From the NCBI GenBank assembly GCA_022376465.1, contig JACDTU010000009.1, forward strand, positions 372,001 through 436,000: 64,000 bases of DNA, read 5' to 3'. The notes beneath the pieces were generated by a model, which worked only from the letters and a program-made list of their open reading frames with translations, was not told where the DNA came from and did not search any database. A program made the position numbers and the translations under genes. How positions within the stretch are numbered: position 1 is the first letter of the stretch; each line of letters begins with the position of its first letter. This DNA is from Cubamyces lactineus. Its lineage: Eukaryota; Basidiomycota; Agaricomycetes; Polyporales; Polyporaceae. This document shows, piece by piece, positions 1-12,907 of the stretch.

Positions 1-3000
1 GCAGGCCTGACGAGTTGCCACGCGTATCGTGCAGGGGTCCGCTCGTAGGCCGCGGTCCAGCCTCCGCCATCGCCGTCATATTCTAAGCGAATTCCGAAGG
101 AGGGCGGGATGCTGCTATTCCAGGCCAAGGGCCGCTTGCTGCGCCCGCCTCGTGTCCCCCCACAAGTCACAACCGAGCCACTTCACGAATTCGCGCACGT
201 CGCGCCGCAACCTGCAGGCACGCCTCGCCTGCAAGACCATACCCGACTGGCGGCGGTGGCAGACCGCGCCACAGCGGCACGCCTCACCACACTCATGACT
301 TACGCGACGCGACGCGATACGTGGCGGTAAGCCCGTCCAGCGGGGGTGCGCGACGACGCCTGCCGCCTGCGGACCTCGACGTGCAGGTGTATGAACGCCG
401 TCGTCGTCGTGAAGGGTTACCGTGGTGGTTACGCGTCGCGCGTTACGCCGCGGTCATTGGCGGAACGCGACAGGGTCCACTCGAGCCCCGACCCGCGCGC
501 ACCGGAGGGTACAGTAGGCTGACACTTTGGGGCGGGATTAAGTAGGGCTTCTAGTCTAGTCGACGGGTCGACGGTCGGACTTGAATCCTTAGCTGGGCGC
601 GCGCCGAGGACGGGTCGGAGGAGGTGCGCGGGACGCGTGGCAGACGCGCGGTGGTGGTAGTGATCGTGTCCGATGTCGTCCCATTGTCAATGTCCGCTCG
701 CTCGCCGGCAACTTAGACTAGATCTGTAATAGGAAGATTGGCCATCCCACTTTGGGGGGAAGTTGCAACAGGACATCGGATGATATCGATGGTCAGTACA
801 GCATTGTTCGGTCTTGGGAGGGGAGTTCAGACTTCGAAACAAGACGGGCGGGCGTTCGGGCGTACCGGTGAGCGAGCGAGCTATGCATTGCATTGGCTGC
901 AGCGAGTGGTTTGAGCCACTGAACTAACCTGTCGATAGGAAAGTTCATCTTCAAGCTTCACTAAGGCGCGCAAGGCGCATGTATTTGCAAGATCCGCCGT
1001 GGTGCGCCGCGATCTCGCAACTGTCCCGACAAGGATTAGCACTGACTCAGGACACAGGTGGCCTGTGTGTTCTTGATGATACACTTTGCGACAACGCCGG
1101 GCTCCCGGCTTGGCTTTGCGCGGGCGCACATTGACAATTGATATAGGTTGATATCCAATACCGTTTGACACGTACGGTGCTTATTTCTAAAGGCTAGAGT
1201 GCGAGCGCGATTTCCTCGGGCTCGGGATGATGGTGCGCCGGCTTTCAGGAGATGTCGCATCGTCGCATCGTCAAGCACTCACCGACATTATTGCAAACAG
1301 CCTGAGGATCCGCGAATGAGGAGACGAGTTCCGCCGGCAACAAGACTGCGGTATCAACGCGATGGCATGGGGGATCCCGCAAACGTGGCCAGCTAACAAC
1401 GTCAACCCTCGAAAGTCCGGCAACACAGCAAACACGCATTCCCCAGCAGCACACGCATATGCGCGCGTAAGCAGGAGAAAGCCCGCAAACGCTCGTCGCG
1501 TCATGCGCAGACAATGGCATGGACGCACGCACGTATGTCGGGAGGCGGAAAGTCAGCAGTCGCGCTCGTCACCATGGTTATCCAGGGATATGCACGCCAT
1601 CCGTACGTACGTACGTGCTTACCACACCCAACACGCTGCTACCGTTCGACTTCCAAGCACTCCAACTCACTTACTCACTAAAACGTCCGCGGCTCTGCAC
1701 CCGACGCGACGTCAGCTGCGCAGCGCGAACTGCTACTACGCACCAGTCTTGCACTCGTAATCCAAAGCGTGTCGTGACTTATGAACGAGCAGGGAAGGTC
1801 AATTTGTGGTTATGGATCAGCGTCGATGATGCTCACCAATCTGCTATCGCAGCGCGCTGCGGCGAGAACTCGTCCGAGGACCGAACCCGCCGAACGCCTG
1901 CCCCCTGACAAACCCTGCCTCTCAGCACTAAGCACTTCCGCCGCGCGTCGAGACGCGCTCGTGACGCGTCCAGTCTATGTGGCCCTGGCAAGCGCGCAGC
2001 GCGACACCGTGACCCGCAGAAGCCCACCACGTACGCACACGCATGCCGCTGCCGCTTACCTACGCTGCGCACCTGCGCACCCCCGCGGAAGCCCACGGCG
2101 CCGCATGCACGACCACATAACGGGCACGCGCGCTTCGGGCCGCGAGCTGCTTCAGGGACACACGCAGAGAAGATGAACGTACAATACAGCGTTGCACAGT
2201 GCGGTCGAGAAGCAAGTCCCGCTAGAAAGGGCTGGCCTTGCATGCTAGAGCGACAGCGTGGACACCCGCGAACGCTCCACGCCGTCGTGACAGTTCATTA
2301 TGGGCGAAGACGGTACCGCGTGCTGCTGCCTTCGCCTCTTCGGACGCTCGTATCGCGCGACCGCGATAGCTTCGATGCGGGACGTCACACTGGGCCGCTG
2401 GCCGCCAAAGGGGGGTGCATGCAGTAGTCGCGAACGCGACGCGGCGCGATGATGCTGCAAGAGCACATGCGAGCCCTCACGATACAGACGTGCGGCCGTT
2501 ACCGCGCGCACGCGCGGCCGGCCAGTTGTAAGTCCGGCGCACGGAGACGGGGCCGGAGGTACAGTACCACAGGGCTGGCGACGCAGCGTTATCGGCGAAA
2601 AGGGCTCCATACCTCATAGTTCGATGCACGGCGCGAGATCAGGCCGGGCGGGCTAGGGCGGGGATGTCCAACAGGCCCCGAAGTCGCGACGACTCAGAAA
2701 TCATGCGCGGGCCAAATGAGGATAGACTCTTGACTGTGCGCGTGCGAGCGAGCCTGTCGTGGTTGCGAGAAGAGACGTGAGCATCGATGGCGGAGTAGTG
2801 CGCTGCGAGGAGTGAGAGGCTGTATCATGATGGTGATGGGTTCTTTGCCCGGGGCGAGTGCTATCGAATCGCATTGTCGCACGGCGGGGTTTCTGCCTCC
2901 TCGGGGCGGGTTGACTCAGAGAGACGGAGGGCGCGCGCGAGGTGCAGCCTGAGGAGTTAGCAGCCAAGATAAGTGGAGTCACCAAGCCACTGCCGGCGAG

Positions 3001-3793
3001 GACATGTGTACCGCCGGAGGAGTGAAAGGAGCGGTGCAGGATATTATGGGCGCTCGGTGTCAGGGACGATGGGACAAATGCGGGGGAGAGGATGCAGCAG
3101 TGCCCAGAGAGGAAATCGCGATAGCACATGGGAGAAGCGGCAAGTCGCGAACTGAAACCCGAGCTCAGTTGGAGCGCCCTGAGGGAGGGATCTGGATCTC
3201 CGATTAGTTGCAGTCGGCGGGAGAACCTGCCAGTCTTCTGGAATCCCACAGTCGGTGTGGGATGCAGTCAATTTGGTCAGTTGAGTCGCGTATACGCAGG
3301 TCGAGGATATTCCAGTGTTCCATACGGTGTGCGGTGCCCGCCCGCGAGTCTCTCCGCAGATTTCCTCCTGGGGCGACGTGTAGTTGGGAGCCGGAGCCGG
3401 AGATTGTGGCAGGAGGTGGCTAGGGTGAAACGGATCGACGGGGCGAGAGGTCGTGCACGGCGGCTCAGGCGCTGACATGGTGCAGGAATCCGGTGCACTG
3501 GAGGATTACATAACGGGGAAGGAGGCAAGCGTTGTGGCGGCAACACCGGCGGCAGCGAGGATGCCGATTACTATATGTGTACGCCGCACAGAGGGGCGCT
3601 AGAAGGGTCCTCTCGTCGACTGCTCCCCGGTCTTGACGGACTCCGTGCTCGCTTTCTAGTCTCGATTCCACCGCTCCCGGTCTCCTTATATTATACCCGC
3701 ACCATACTTATATCCTATCCCTCCTCCCCGTACCATCCCCCGCCCTACCTCTCCCCATCTTGCCCCTTCCCCCCGCCCCCGACGCTGGTCATC
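1..3793. other. Gene-poor left end, no recognisable gene
   Basis: No conserved protein could be recognised on either strand. Open frames here are short, overlap one another on both strands and show no motif, no splice-consistent extension and no family resemblance. The last 130 bases (about 3660-3793) form a pyrimidine-rich stretch with TATA-like words, which fits the promoter and leader of the BUD6-like gene that starts at 3794. Confidence 0.6.
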
Positions 3794-5127
3794 ATGCAGG
3801 TCCCTGTACACCCCAGCAGCTTCGTCGTCGGCCAGCCCATCACCCCTGTATCATGGCCTCGCAAACTGCCTAGGCCCACACACATCACTGTTAACGTGAG
3901 TTCTACCTGATTCTCCTTCAGCCCGGCCTAACGTCTTAGCTCCAGACCTCCCGCCGCCCCGCGTCTGCAGATTCTACCTGCACGACATCTTCCTCCCTGT
4001 CTATTCCCCCTTCTCCTTCTCCCGTATCACCCTCGTCCTCAACAAGTTCGCTCCCATCCCCCCATGCGTCTTCGCGTTCAGAATCAGAAGTGCACCGTGC
4101 CGTCTCACGACTGCTCAGTCTCACGAAGCAGCTGCAGGAAGTTATCAGTCTATGGGCACGCGGATCTGCGAGCGAAACGGACGTGAGCGACGCATTCGTT
4201 CTCGTTGGGAGCCAGTTCGACTCGACCGTTCAGGCATTCTGGCGCGTAGGCGTCGACATGAGGTGAGCCTCGGTCTTGACTCCGTTCTTCATTCGACCTT
4301 CTGCCATTGTTCCCGCACCCTTCAATTTCCCGTATACGAATCGTGCCTACACTGCATTATTCCCATTTACGCTAGGTCCGGTGGACGAGCCCCGCCACTG
4401 TTCGCTCCTCGTTTTCTACATTCTTCTCTCCTGTTATACCTGTTCCTCGTGTCTTGTGCCTCTGCTTTCCACCCATTGTTCGTCTTGTCGACGGCCGCGC
4501 GCGCACTGTTGCCGCGGTGTCCGGCTTGGCCGGCGGCACAGCGGGTCACGTCACCGCCTAGGTGCGGCGCTTGTCCGGTGTGGTCGGACTGCGGTGGCTC
4601 GGCATGCGGACTTTCTCTTCGCTTCATTCCCCACCGGTTCCTGTACGCTTGACTCTCCCTCTCTTCGCTTCCGGCCCTCTTTCTCCGGCATGCGCAGCTC
4701 CCCTGCACCACGCGCTGCGCCTCTTCCAAAGCCTCGCCGCATGCTCTATTGTTGGCGTCGGCCTTGCCCCCTTCTGTCCTTGTCGCGCTTGTTAGCTCTT
4801 CATGAATACATTTTCGCCCTTCACTTCACACGTTCCCTGCCAATTTAGTATCGCGTGTTCCTTGCAGGTCAGCCTGACTCACCGCGGCTGCTTTACAGTG
4901 ACTTGTTCCATATACCGCTGTCCCTGCGTGCAGTCCTCGAGGGTATGCTTGCGGAAAACCCGTCTCCGGAGGTCCTCGCGCGGTACTCGTCGAGGATACG
5001 GAAGATTGTCATCGAGCTTCTCCAGGGTCTCCAGCGCAAGCAGTCCCCCTACTGGGCCGCAGTCGGCCGCACAAAGGAGAACAGCCGGTTATCCGTCATG
5101 CCAGCGACGAGCATGCGCAACAGATAA
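3794..5127 (+). CDS. Bud6/AIP3-like N-terminal fragment (polarity factor), apparently truncated
   Basis: Bud6 (Aip3) is a formin-cofactor and actin-binding polarity protein of the fungal cell tip. Model: exons 3794-3895, 3940-4262, 4899-5127, giving 217 aa. Exon 2 is Ser/Pro-rich and then reads VSRLLSLTKQLQEVISLWA and SDAFVLVGSQFDSTVQAF, the start of the AIP3 domain. Exon 3 continues in phase with DLFHIPLSLRAVLE and RIRKIVIELLQGLQRKQ, which match the family's next helices. The frame then stops at 5127. Bud6 proteins are usually 700 aa or more and carry a long C-terminal coiled-coil actin/formin-binding half; I found no trace of it anywhere in the window. Intron 2 (4263-4898, 636 bp) is far longer than other introns here. 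Either a real C-terminal part lies behind introns I could not resolve, or this is a 5' relic. Family call is firm; completeness is doubtful. Confidence 0.6.
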
Positions 5128-6171
5128 ACCGCAGCTTTCGAACTGGCTTGACGTCGTGGACCCCGCGCGCGCCCCGAGTGCTGCTGCGCCATGTCCACAG
5201 TACATACCCGCCTCCGAGCTCGCGCCAGCGCCGCCGAGGCCGAAATCACCCTCCACTCCAAGGGCAATGGTCCCGCTGTATCATCCCGAAAGACTCTGCT
5301 CGCGCTAGGACGCTTCGCCTCCGCGCAGATGCGCCGCTGCTCCCCCCTACTGTATCCATAGATTCGCATCCACTGCTGCTGCTCGCTGCTGGCCGCTCCG
5401 TGCTTGGAACCTTCCGTCCGCTGCGCGTGGACGGGACGGTTCGAGCGAAGATGGCCAAGGTCCGTGCTGCGTGGCCTTCGCCTCGCCTCGTGTCGTCCCT
5501 CGTCCGCGCCATTCGCACGCGCTCCGCGATCTTGCGCCTTCCAAGACCCCCAGCCACGCCACGCCACGCCACGCCAGCCCACGCGCCGCTACGCTACTAC
5601 CGCTCTCGCGTCCTAATCCAGAACCGCCATTATCCGTTCTCGCCCGTCTCGCGCATACTCGTACGCACACGCTTCCCCTAGGAGCGTCTTAAATGCCTTC
5701 TCTCGTTCAATGATTCTCGGTTGTCTTCTCGTTCACCCTCGCTCGACCGCGCATTCTGCTTCTGGGACCCCCCGATTGTGGGGCACCTCTCTGTCTTGTG
5801 TCGCGCGTATATCTTTTGCTCGCGCTCGCACATGCTGCTTCCTTTGCCCTTCCTCAATGCTCCTCCACTTCTTCTGCACAATTTCTCGACTTCTCGACTC
5901 GCGCACAGACAAGACAGACACAGTGTAACCATACGGTACCGCACTCGATCCCCCTCTCGCCCCTCGTTGCAGGCCTGCATCCGAATCGATCCTAATTCTT
6001 CAAGTTTTTCGAGTCTCGCCAGTACGAATACGCCACACTTTCCTTCTTTGACAAAGCATTACTCTTCATCATCACTTCACCTTATCATTGTCCTCATCGT
6101 CCTTCTCCAGCAAGTACATCATCGTTCCGTTCTCTGGCATCGTATCGCGAAGCATCCATGTCACATACATA
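5128..6171. other. Non-coding stretch downstream of BUD6 fragment
   Basis: No family-like coding sequence. A CACGC-type tandem repeat (GCCAC units, about 5553-5578) and pyrimidine-rich runs are present. Overlapping open frames on both strands are low-complexity and look fortuitous. Confidence 0.5.
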
Positions 6172-6560
6172 CAGTCAAAAACCGTGCAACGCAACACCAC
6201 CGCCCAACGCAACGCCTACCCGATAAGGGATAATAGCGCTTCATAAGCGCTCAAGTGTTGCATTGGGCGATCTGTACTCTCACCTAGTCACAATGCCAGA
6301 AAAATCAAGAGAAGAGTGTGAAAATTTGCATGGCAACATACAGTAGCTCTGCACACGTTATGTGGTGAAGAATGAATGAGAAAGCTGCATTAATACTTCA
6401 TGACTGTCCGAACTCGGCTCGATGGCGCTAGGCGCTCATGGGCGCTCATACCGCGCAACGCAGCAGTTTCCGCGCTTAGACGGCGTTTATCAGCTGGAAT
6501 ATACTATATCGGGCAGGCGTTGCGTTGGGCGGTGGTGTTGCGTTGCACGGTTTTTGACTG
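6172..6560. mobile_element. MITE-like inverted-repeat element flanked by TA
   Basis: Bases 6172-6225 are the reverse complement of 6507-6560 over 54 bp with a single mismatch. The outer ends read CAGTCAAAAACC and GGTTTTTGACTG. TA lies directly outside both ends (TACATA on both sides). Total length is 389 bp and the 281-bp interior encodes nothing recognisable. Further weak copies of the arm's GTTGCGTTGGGCG-like word occur inside the loop. A short non-coding element with long terminal inverted repeats starting CAGT and a TA or TACATA target duplication fits a non-autonomous Tc1/mariner-type MITE. The class assignment is inference; the repeat itself is read directly. Confidence 0.75.
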
Positions 6561-6804
6561 TACATACATACGCACCCACCGTTGTAGTACAAGTTACTTT
6601 CTCTCGCCGATTATACTCATCGTCTTTTTTTCGCTTCTTCTCCTTCGACGGGTTTGCGTCAACGCTTCACAAGTCGGTGGTGAACTGTTTGCTTCCGAAC
6701 CGAACTGGAATCTCCGTTCTTTTCCTTCTTTAAATTTCTCTTCTGCGTTTGCGCGCGCGCGCGCGAGGTCATGTGTAACGTGGATATCTGGGTTGTGGAT
6801 GTCG

Positions 6805-6840
6805 TCGGTGGTGGTGGTGGTAGTGGTGGTGGTGGTGGTC
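6805..6840 (+). repeat. GGT trinucleotide microsatellite
   Basis: About eleven near-perfect GGT units with one GTA interruption. No gene model covers it. Confidence 0.8.
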
Positions 6841-9800
6841 GCAGTAGCTGACGCGCAGTTATGGATTCTGCACCACTTGTCGATAGTGTACAACCTCACG
6901 GACTTGACTAGTTGCTCTCCTGAGACTCCTCAATCTGTCGTAGGGAGCTGACGCGTAATTTGAACTCAAATTCGAACACAACCATATACACTGTACGCGT
7001 ACGGTCGCGCCGGTGCGTCTTGTGTGGATCGTCGAATTATGGATCCGCCTCAGGCAACTGCAAGCTTCTTGGGCGGTATGTTAATGTTAACTTATAAAGG
7101 GTGTCTTACTCGGGCGTTGTCATCACACATCTCCACAATACAACACGTCTTCCAGGGCCGAGTACTCACTAGACGATAGAATTGGAGGCCAGTTTACGGC
7201 AACTGCTATGAAGGTACAGTATATTATTAATATGCAGCGAGCGCCACGCCGAGGTGGCCGCGATACTAATAGCACTAGTACTCGTAGTCACGATGTGGGT
7301 TTGTGTGCGCGTGTGGTAACTGGTTGACCAGCCGGAGAACAAAGGCTGTCTATTGTCTATAGCCAGTTACCATGAACCGTGAACCGTGAGCCGTGATAGA
7401 TGGGCGGCCAGGACCCACGGTGCGCCACGTTGTTCTAAGTACTACAATGTGATTCTTAAGAGTTGCGTAGTAACCAGTCCAGTAACCGCGGGCGCGCGAA
7501 GACTGGCTTGAGCTGCCGAAGCCTCGAAGGACTGCCAGTGAGTGCAGGGTCAGTACGACTGACACCCCAGGGGTATGGAGTCCGGGATGTCCCTGAGTCC
7601 CAATTTGACATGTACAAAGTTCGGCCGTCTCAGACTCTCAGTGACTGTCAGTGACGCCTTGACGACCAGCGCTGGGCCGCTGGCATTGTTTGTGGACGCT
7701 CCGAGCCTACGGAAACGAAGAAGCGAGCGGGGCTGAAGCGTGCATTGCAGTGCAGGGTCATCGATATCCATGAGCGACGGGTGCGCGCGCAGAGGTGTGG
7801 CAGTCTGCTGTTGAAACGTTGAACGTCGAGCCAGGATGCGGTCGACTGTCAGGACGCATGCACGTACGGCAGCTAGCCCAAGGCAGACAGCTCAGGGGCT
7901 AAGGACGAGGCATGCAAGGGCGCGCGTGGATCCGCCAGCGTAGCATGCGCTAGTATTGACGGGCGTCCTAGGGTAATGGCGGCGGCGCTAGAACGTTGGC
8001 TCGGAGAATGGTGAGTAGAAGAACTTGGGGAAATCCGTAGTACGAGGGGGCCCGCGTATGCATAGCATATTTGGTGTGGCCGTTGGTTGAACGTCTGTTG
8101 ACGTTTGGCCGCGGTGCACGCCACTCCAATGATCCTTGGATGTCCGATAGCCGCTGGCCCAGGGCTTCCACTGTGACGCAATGGCACTGAACTGGAAGCG
8201 TGGGTTGCAAAGACGTCCTAGAGCCGACGTCCGGATATTCCGAGTCAGATTGACGTACCCGTAGAGTTCCATATTAGCAAGGCGCTGGCAGTATGCTGTC
8301 AAGTTCCTTCACTTCCGCGTTCGGCGTCCGAAGCAGACGCTCGACGCCTCGCCGCTGGGTATTGCGATGCACGTCACATATTGTACGGGCTACGTGATGA
8401 GATTCAGAAAGGCAGCTGTCGCAGTTCGTTGCGGGGCTGTGGAATGGGAATGATTCAGCCACGCGCGCGTATGACTCGTGAATTCCGCACCTGTATTCCA
8501 AAGGCCGACTCCTGCTTTCGGGAGGATGTTTCGAGAGAGAACAATCGACAGGCTGGCGCGGTCATCACCGCCGCGGACCCACAATATTAGTGGTATACAG
8601 CGCCTCGGATACATACATGATCTCGCTCGCTTGGATTGACCTCGAATGTAGCCGGCACCTACACGAAGAGAAAACGTCAGTGGAACGCGGCTGCTGGAAC
8701 GAGTCAAGTCGCCGGTCTGCATCGGAGGAGACGTCGCGGTATTCAAGAACTTGCCCGGATGGAAAGAGCAGGATAGAACGTGATAACATGGGACTCGGGA
8801 CGTGGCATGTCAGGAATGTATGCGTACGGGCGTACAGTGCGATCTGGAGCCCACCACTGCGAGCTCGGCACCGATCCTAGGCCGTGGTATCTGACGGCAT
8901 GTGGCGGTAGTGAGCGAGAGTCAAGAGTACGTTGAGTCACCGTGCGCTGCGACCTAACAGTTCGGGCTCATAGCATCAGATGCGTCCTGCCAACGTTATG
9001 TACGATGAAAAACTGGCATATTGTAGAGCCGAGAGACATCGCGCCAGCGAGAACTCTGACATAGTTATCCTCGCTGCCGCGACGCCCCCAGAACCCCGTT
9101 CCGGGCACTGGCGAGTCAAGAAGTACCCGCCGTGTTTATAACAAACGCTCCGTACGCACCGCGCGCCCACAAAGCAACTCTGCTCGACTTGACCCGATAC
9201 GCCGCACTCTATCACCCGGCGATGCATTGGGATGGTCGGGTCCATCACGGGCGGTACCGTGTCACAGAGAGGCGAAAAAGAGCGACCTCGAGAAAGTCGG
9301 CTCTCGCCTCGCAGCTCACGAGCCTCCGAGCTGCTGCACCTCGGGCTCAGTGGCACGCGGATCAGGTCGTGGTAGGTCGTGGTGCGCGCGTCCCAGGATG
9401 GACCTATAGACATCCACGTATGCGGTGCCGGCCTTCGGGACGCCTGCCGCCTACCGCCTGCCGCCCAAGGAGTATGGATATCCAGCAGCATACCCGACCA
9501 ATCTACCTCGGCACGCCTTGTCAGCGTTAGGTTGGCTTGCGGAGAGTCGGCGCGCGAGCCTGTCCACTCGGATAGATGGTAATGCGGGGATCCACTTCGC
9601 GCGCGGGTGAGCCGAATTTGGCGCGGCTCGGCGCGGGGCTGATTATTTCTGTTGATGTCGATGCTTGGCCAATATGGAAGGCTGACTGCGAACAACAATA
9701 TCACTGGCAATACTCGTACGGGCAGGCCTGGGAGTACTCGCCGAGGCTAGCCTACTAGCTGGGTGTGGGGCCGCAGCCGCAGCCGTAGCACTCGTTCAGA

Positions 9801-12800
9801 CAAAGTTGTCCTTCGCGGGAGGTCTTTCGGCTCGGCTGCCGAGTCGCGAACGTTACTTTCTTCAAAGTTGCGTCAATGTCCCAACTCTCGAAGACTGCGC
9901 GCATACGCAGCACTTCTTGAATTAGGTTGAATCTAACAGCGAACTCTGCATAAAACCTGCCGTCCAGAACGGCGCGGTCTCAGGCTGCAAGGCGCAGTCA
10001 AAGCCTGGGTTCGGGTCGAGCCCGGGAATATTAATGCACCTAGCAGTTGTGAGGAACCCCCTCCGGGCCGCCACCGTGTATGTGTGACCGTAGTCCGAGG
10101 AGGCTGCCTGGACGGTGCCGACTCTCACGCGCATTAGCCCGGGCACGATGGTTGTTTATGAATAATCTGGCCTGACCTGACGTTGGCGTTGCGTTGACGG
10201 CACCTAGAATCATTAGACTTCCAGTTTCTGACCTCGACCTGACCGCCGCGGAGGCAAGCCGAAGTTCCAAAGGCTAGGTTCCGCGAGTCGCGAGACCGTG
10301 GATATGTGCGGTTCACCTTCGGGGCGACCGTCGCGGGGATAGATGCGAGTCGGAGGGCTTCGACGCGTCAACGTGTCCTTGGGCCTTGAAACGCAGCCTG
10401 TCTCACGACCGACCTGGAGCTTCTGAGGTTTGAGGTTTTCACTCCAGCTCTTCTTCTCTCTGATTGGGGCGTCGGCGAGGCTCAAGAAGACTCAGGAGAA
10501 CGGACGGACGGACGGACGGACGGACGCACATCACCAGAGAACCAGAGGAAAAGCTCACCGTCAAACATAGCCAACCGAGACGCCACCGCGACTGCTGTGG
10601 CAAGAAGCGACGGCCGTGCCATTCTTGCACCTCTTGCGCTCAGGGTGCCAGGGCTGGAAGGAATCGAAGTCGCCGAGGCCGCCCGGACAGCACACTTCTC
10701 GCAGCGTTCGTGCCTCGGACCTCGAACCTTGAAGCCTGAGTCCTAGTTCAGATATAGGGGCAGCTTCTACGGCTTCGTGGCATGAGAGGACGTGGTAATG
10801 ATAGAACGCTGTGGAGCTTTACCATCATCGGGTGGCGGTCGATGCATGGTGTCGAGTCGCCATAGCCCGGCGTTCATTCGCGTCTTCCTGCTGGGTGTGT
10901 ACATTCAGCGGTGACGCACAGTCAAAGACGGACATCCTCTATGAGTATAAGCTTACTCAGGCGGCATCTATTAAAATGTCTTATAGAATGCACCGCTCGA
11001 GCCTCGAGCAAACGTTGCGCGTCGTGAACGGTCCGGGGCTTATATCGCAGGACGGCCGGTGGCATCCGCATCCCGAGCCCGGACGCGGGCACACCGAGGG
11101 CTTTGCGCGGACGTTGTAGCATCGGAAAGCGATGCTGAGGCTTGAATTATGGGCGCCGGGCACTTGAAACAGCGGTGGCAACGCACCATCTCGACTGGTG
11201 CGATCCAGGCTTTGTCACGGTCCGGAGAGCGGGAGAGCGAGAACGAGAAATGGAGCTTTCAGCGCGCGTTGACTGATGTCAAGGGCGAGCTGGCGCGGAT
11301 TATTGAGTTCAGACGTTTGAACGGGAGGAGGCAACGTACGACCCGGACGAGGTGAGATGCATAAGCAATGCAGGTGTACTTGCGCATTGCAAGTACTGTA
11401 ATCATTGCACGATGCACGGATCGTGCGTCAAATCCGACTTCGATTCGGGCCGATGTTGCGGGCAAGAGGTCGAGCGCGGGGATATGCGTTCATATAGCTA
11501 TAGTATGGCGAATAACCCGAGCTCGAGTGATGTTTCGTCAACGTGTCGACAGTGAGAATCGAGGGGCCGGCGACGAGCCAATTTGTAGAGGACGGCTTTG
11601 GGCCGCATATGCATGGACGGGGATGTCCTCTAATGAGCGGCGTTTTGGATTCTACATCAAGCACATCAACTTATCCCTGCAGATGATATGTGGCGATAGG
11701 AAAGGCCAGGCGTGAGCAGCAGGAAGCAGGAAGCCATTTCCTTGCGGACGAGGGGAAGAATGACGAGCTTGAATACGGTAGCGAGCAGATGCGCCACGAA
11801 TTGACTATATGTACTGTTGCCTACTGTATTTGAGAGCACGGGAACGCTTTCATCGCGTCAAGCTGGAAATGGTTGCCTGCTTGCCACCACCCGGTATCCA
11901 GCCTCGTCATAGAACCAAGAGCCAGACCGCTCACCTGCAACTTCGGAGCATAACTGAGCATTCTCAGGCCATACGCGAGGAAGATCCGGGCATGTTACGC
12001 GCGAACGCGAGCGTGCTGGCTACGTACTTGCGGGGTAGCACAAGGTACCCGCTGTCTTCCCCCAACAACCTTGGCAGATTGGCGGCAGAGTCGCACAGTC
12101 GGGCGGAGCATCGACACGACGGCTACGCGCGCATGTGCGGGTAGGTGCGCGCGCGAATGCTGGAAGTACGTCGATATGAAGTCACACGACGCAGGAGCGG
12201 GGACACCGATCGGGCCCATTCTGCGAGGAGCTCGGGGGCGCGTGAGAGGGACGACACGCCCGAAACGGTTCGGAGGGGGCGAGTACGTCAAGAAGCACTG
12301 GAATTAGGAACGTGAGAGGTCAGGGGAACACTCGCACTGTGGGGTAGACGCGAAGTCGAAGAAATAACGAGCGTTGTACGGAGCGCGCCGCGAAGGAGCT
12401 GAAAGCGCGTTGAAGGCGAGGGCCTGGGCTGTCGGTGGATGGGAAAGGAGGCGTGTACGACGAGAGCGACGATGACGAGCGGGGCGGAAGCGGTCAGGCT
12501 GGACAGGCGGGAGGGCGGGGGCGGGGGAAGGGCCAATCGGAATGCGGGACGGAGGAGGGAGAAAGAACGGCCGTGCGGGGTGGAGAGCCGTTCCGGGAAT
12601 ACACGGTTCACGTGGCGGGAAACAGCATTTTTCCAGAGGGAGGCCGTGTCAAGCACTCGATCGCCCGAGTCAACGTCCAATCCTCAGCCAGCTTGCTACC
12701 AGACGAACCCAGTCCAGATGCTCGTCTCATAACAAGCCTCTCCTCCGCGCCCTGCGTTCCTCTCCCCTCCTCTCCCGTCTCGACCCACGTCCCTTCTTCC

Positions 12801-12907
12801 TTCCCGTCTCTGCGGGCTTCACGACCACACATCCTGGCTCTCCCAACACACCTCTCCCGCCAGCCCCACCGGATCCACGCCACAGGAAAGCGCGGAAACT
12901 TGCCACG
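6841..12907. other. Long gene-poor interval
   Basis: About 6 kb without a recognisable gene. Open frames are short or lie on both strands at once, with no conserved motifs. A TATAAAG with a CA-rich initiator-like stretch lies at 7093-7150 but leads into no gene. A GGAC tetranucleotide repeat lies near 10500. The last 170 bases (12735-12900) are pyrimidine-rich and fit the leader of the gene at 12908. Confidence 0.5.
10499..10526 (+). repeat. GGAC tetranucleotide microsatellite
   Basis: Six to seven perfect CGGA/GGAC units in tandem in a non-coding region. Confidence 0.8.

Noticed and set aside
8976..9710. A 244-codon minus-strand frame in the gene-poor region
   Set aside because: No motif, no splice-supported extension, and overlapping plus-strand frames of similar length.
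12542..12907. Upstream extension of the SCLK/proline-rich gene to base 12542
   Set aside because: The frame is open, but the added part is low-complexity and the pyrimidine-rich leader just before 12908 fits a 5' UTR.
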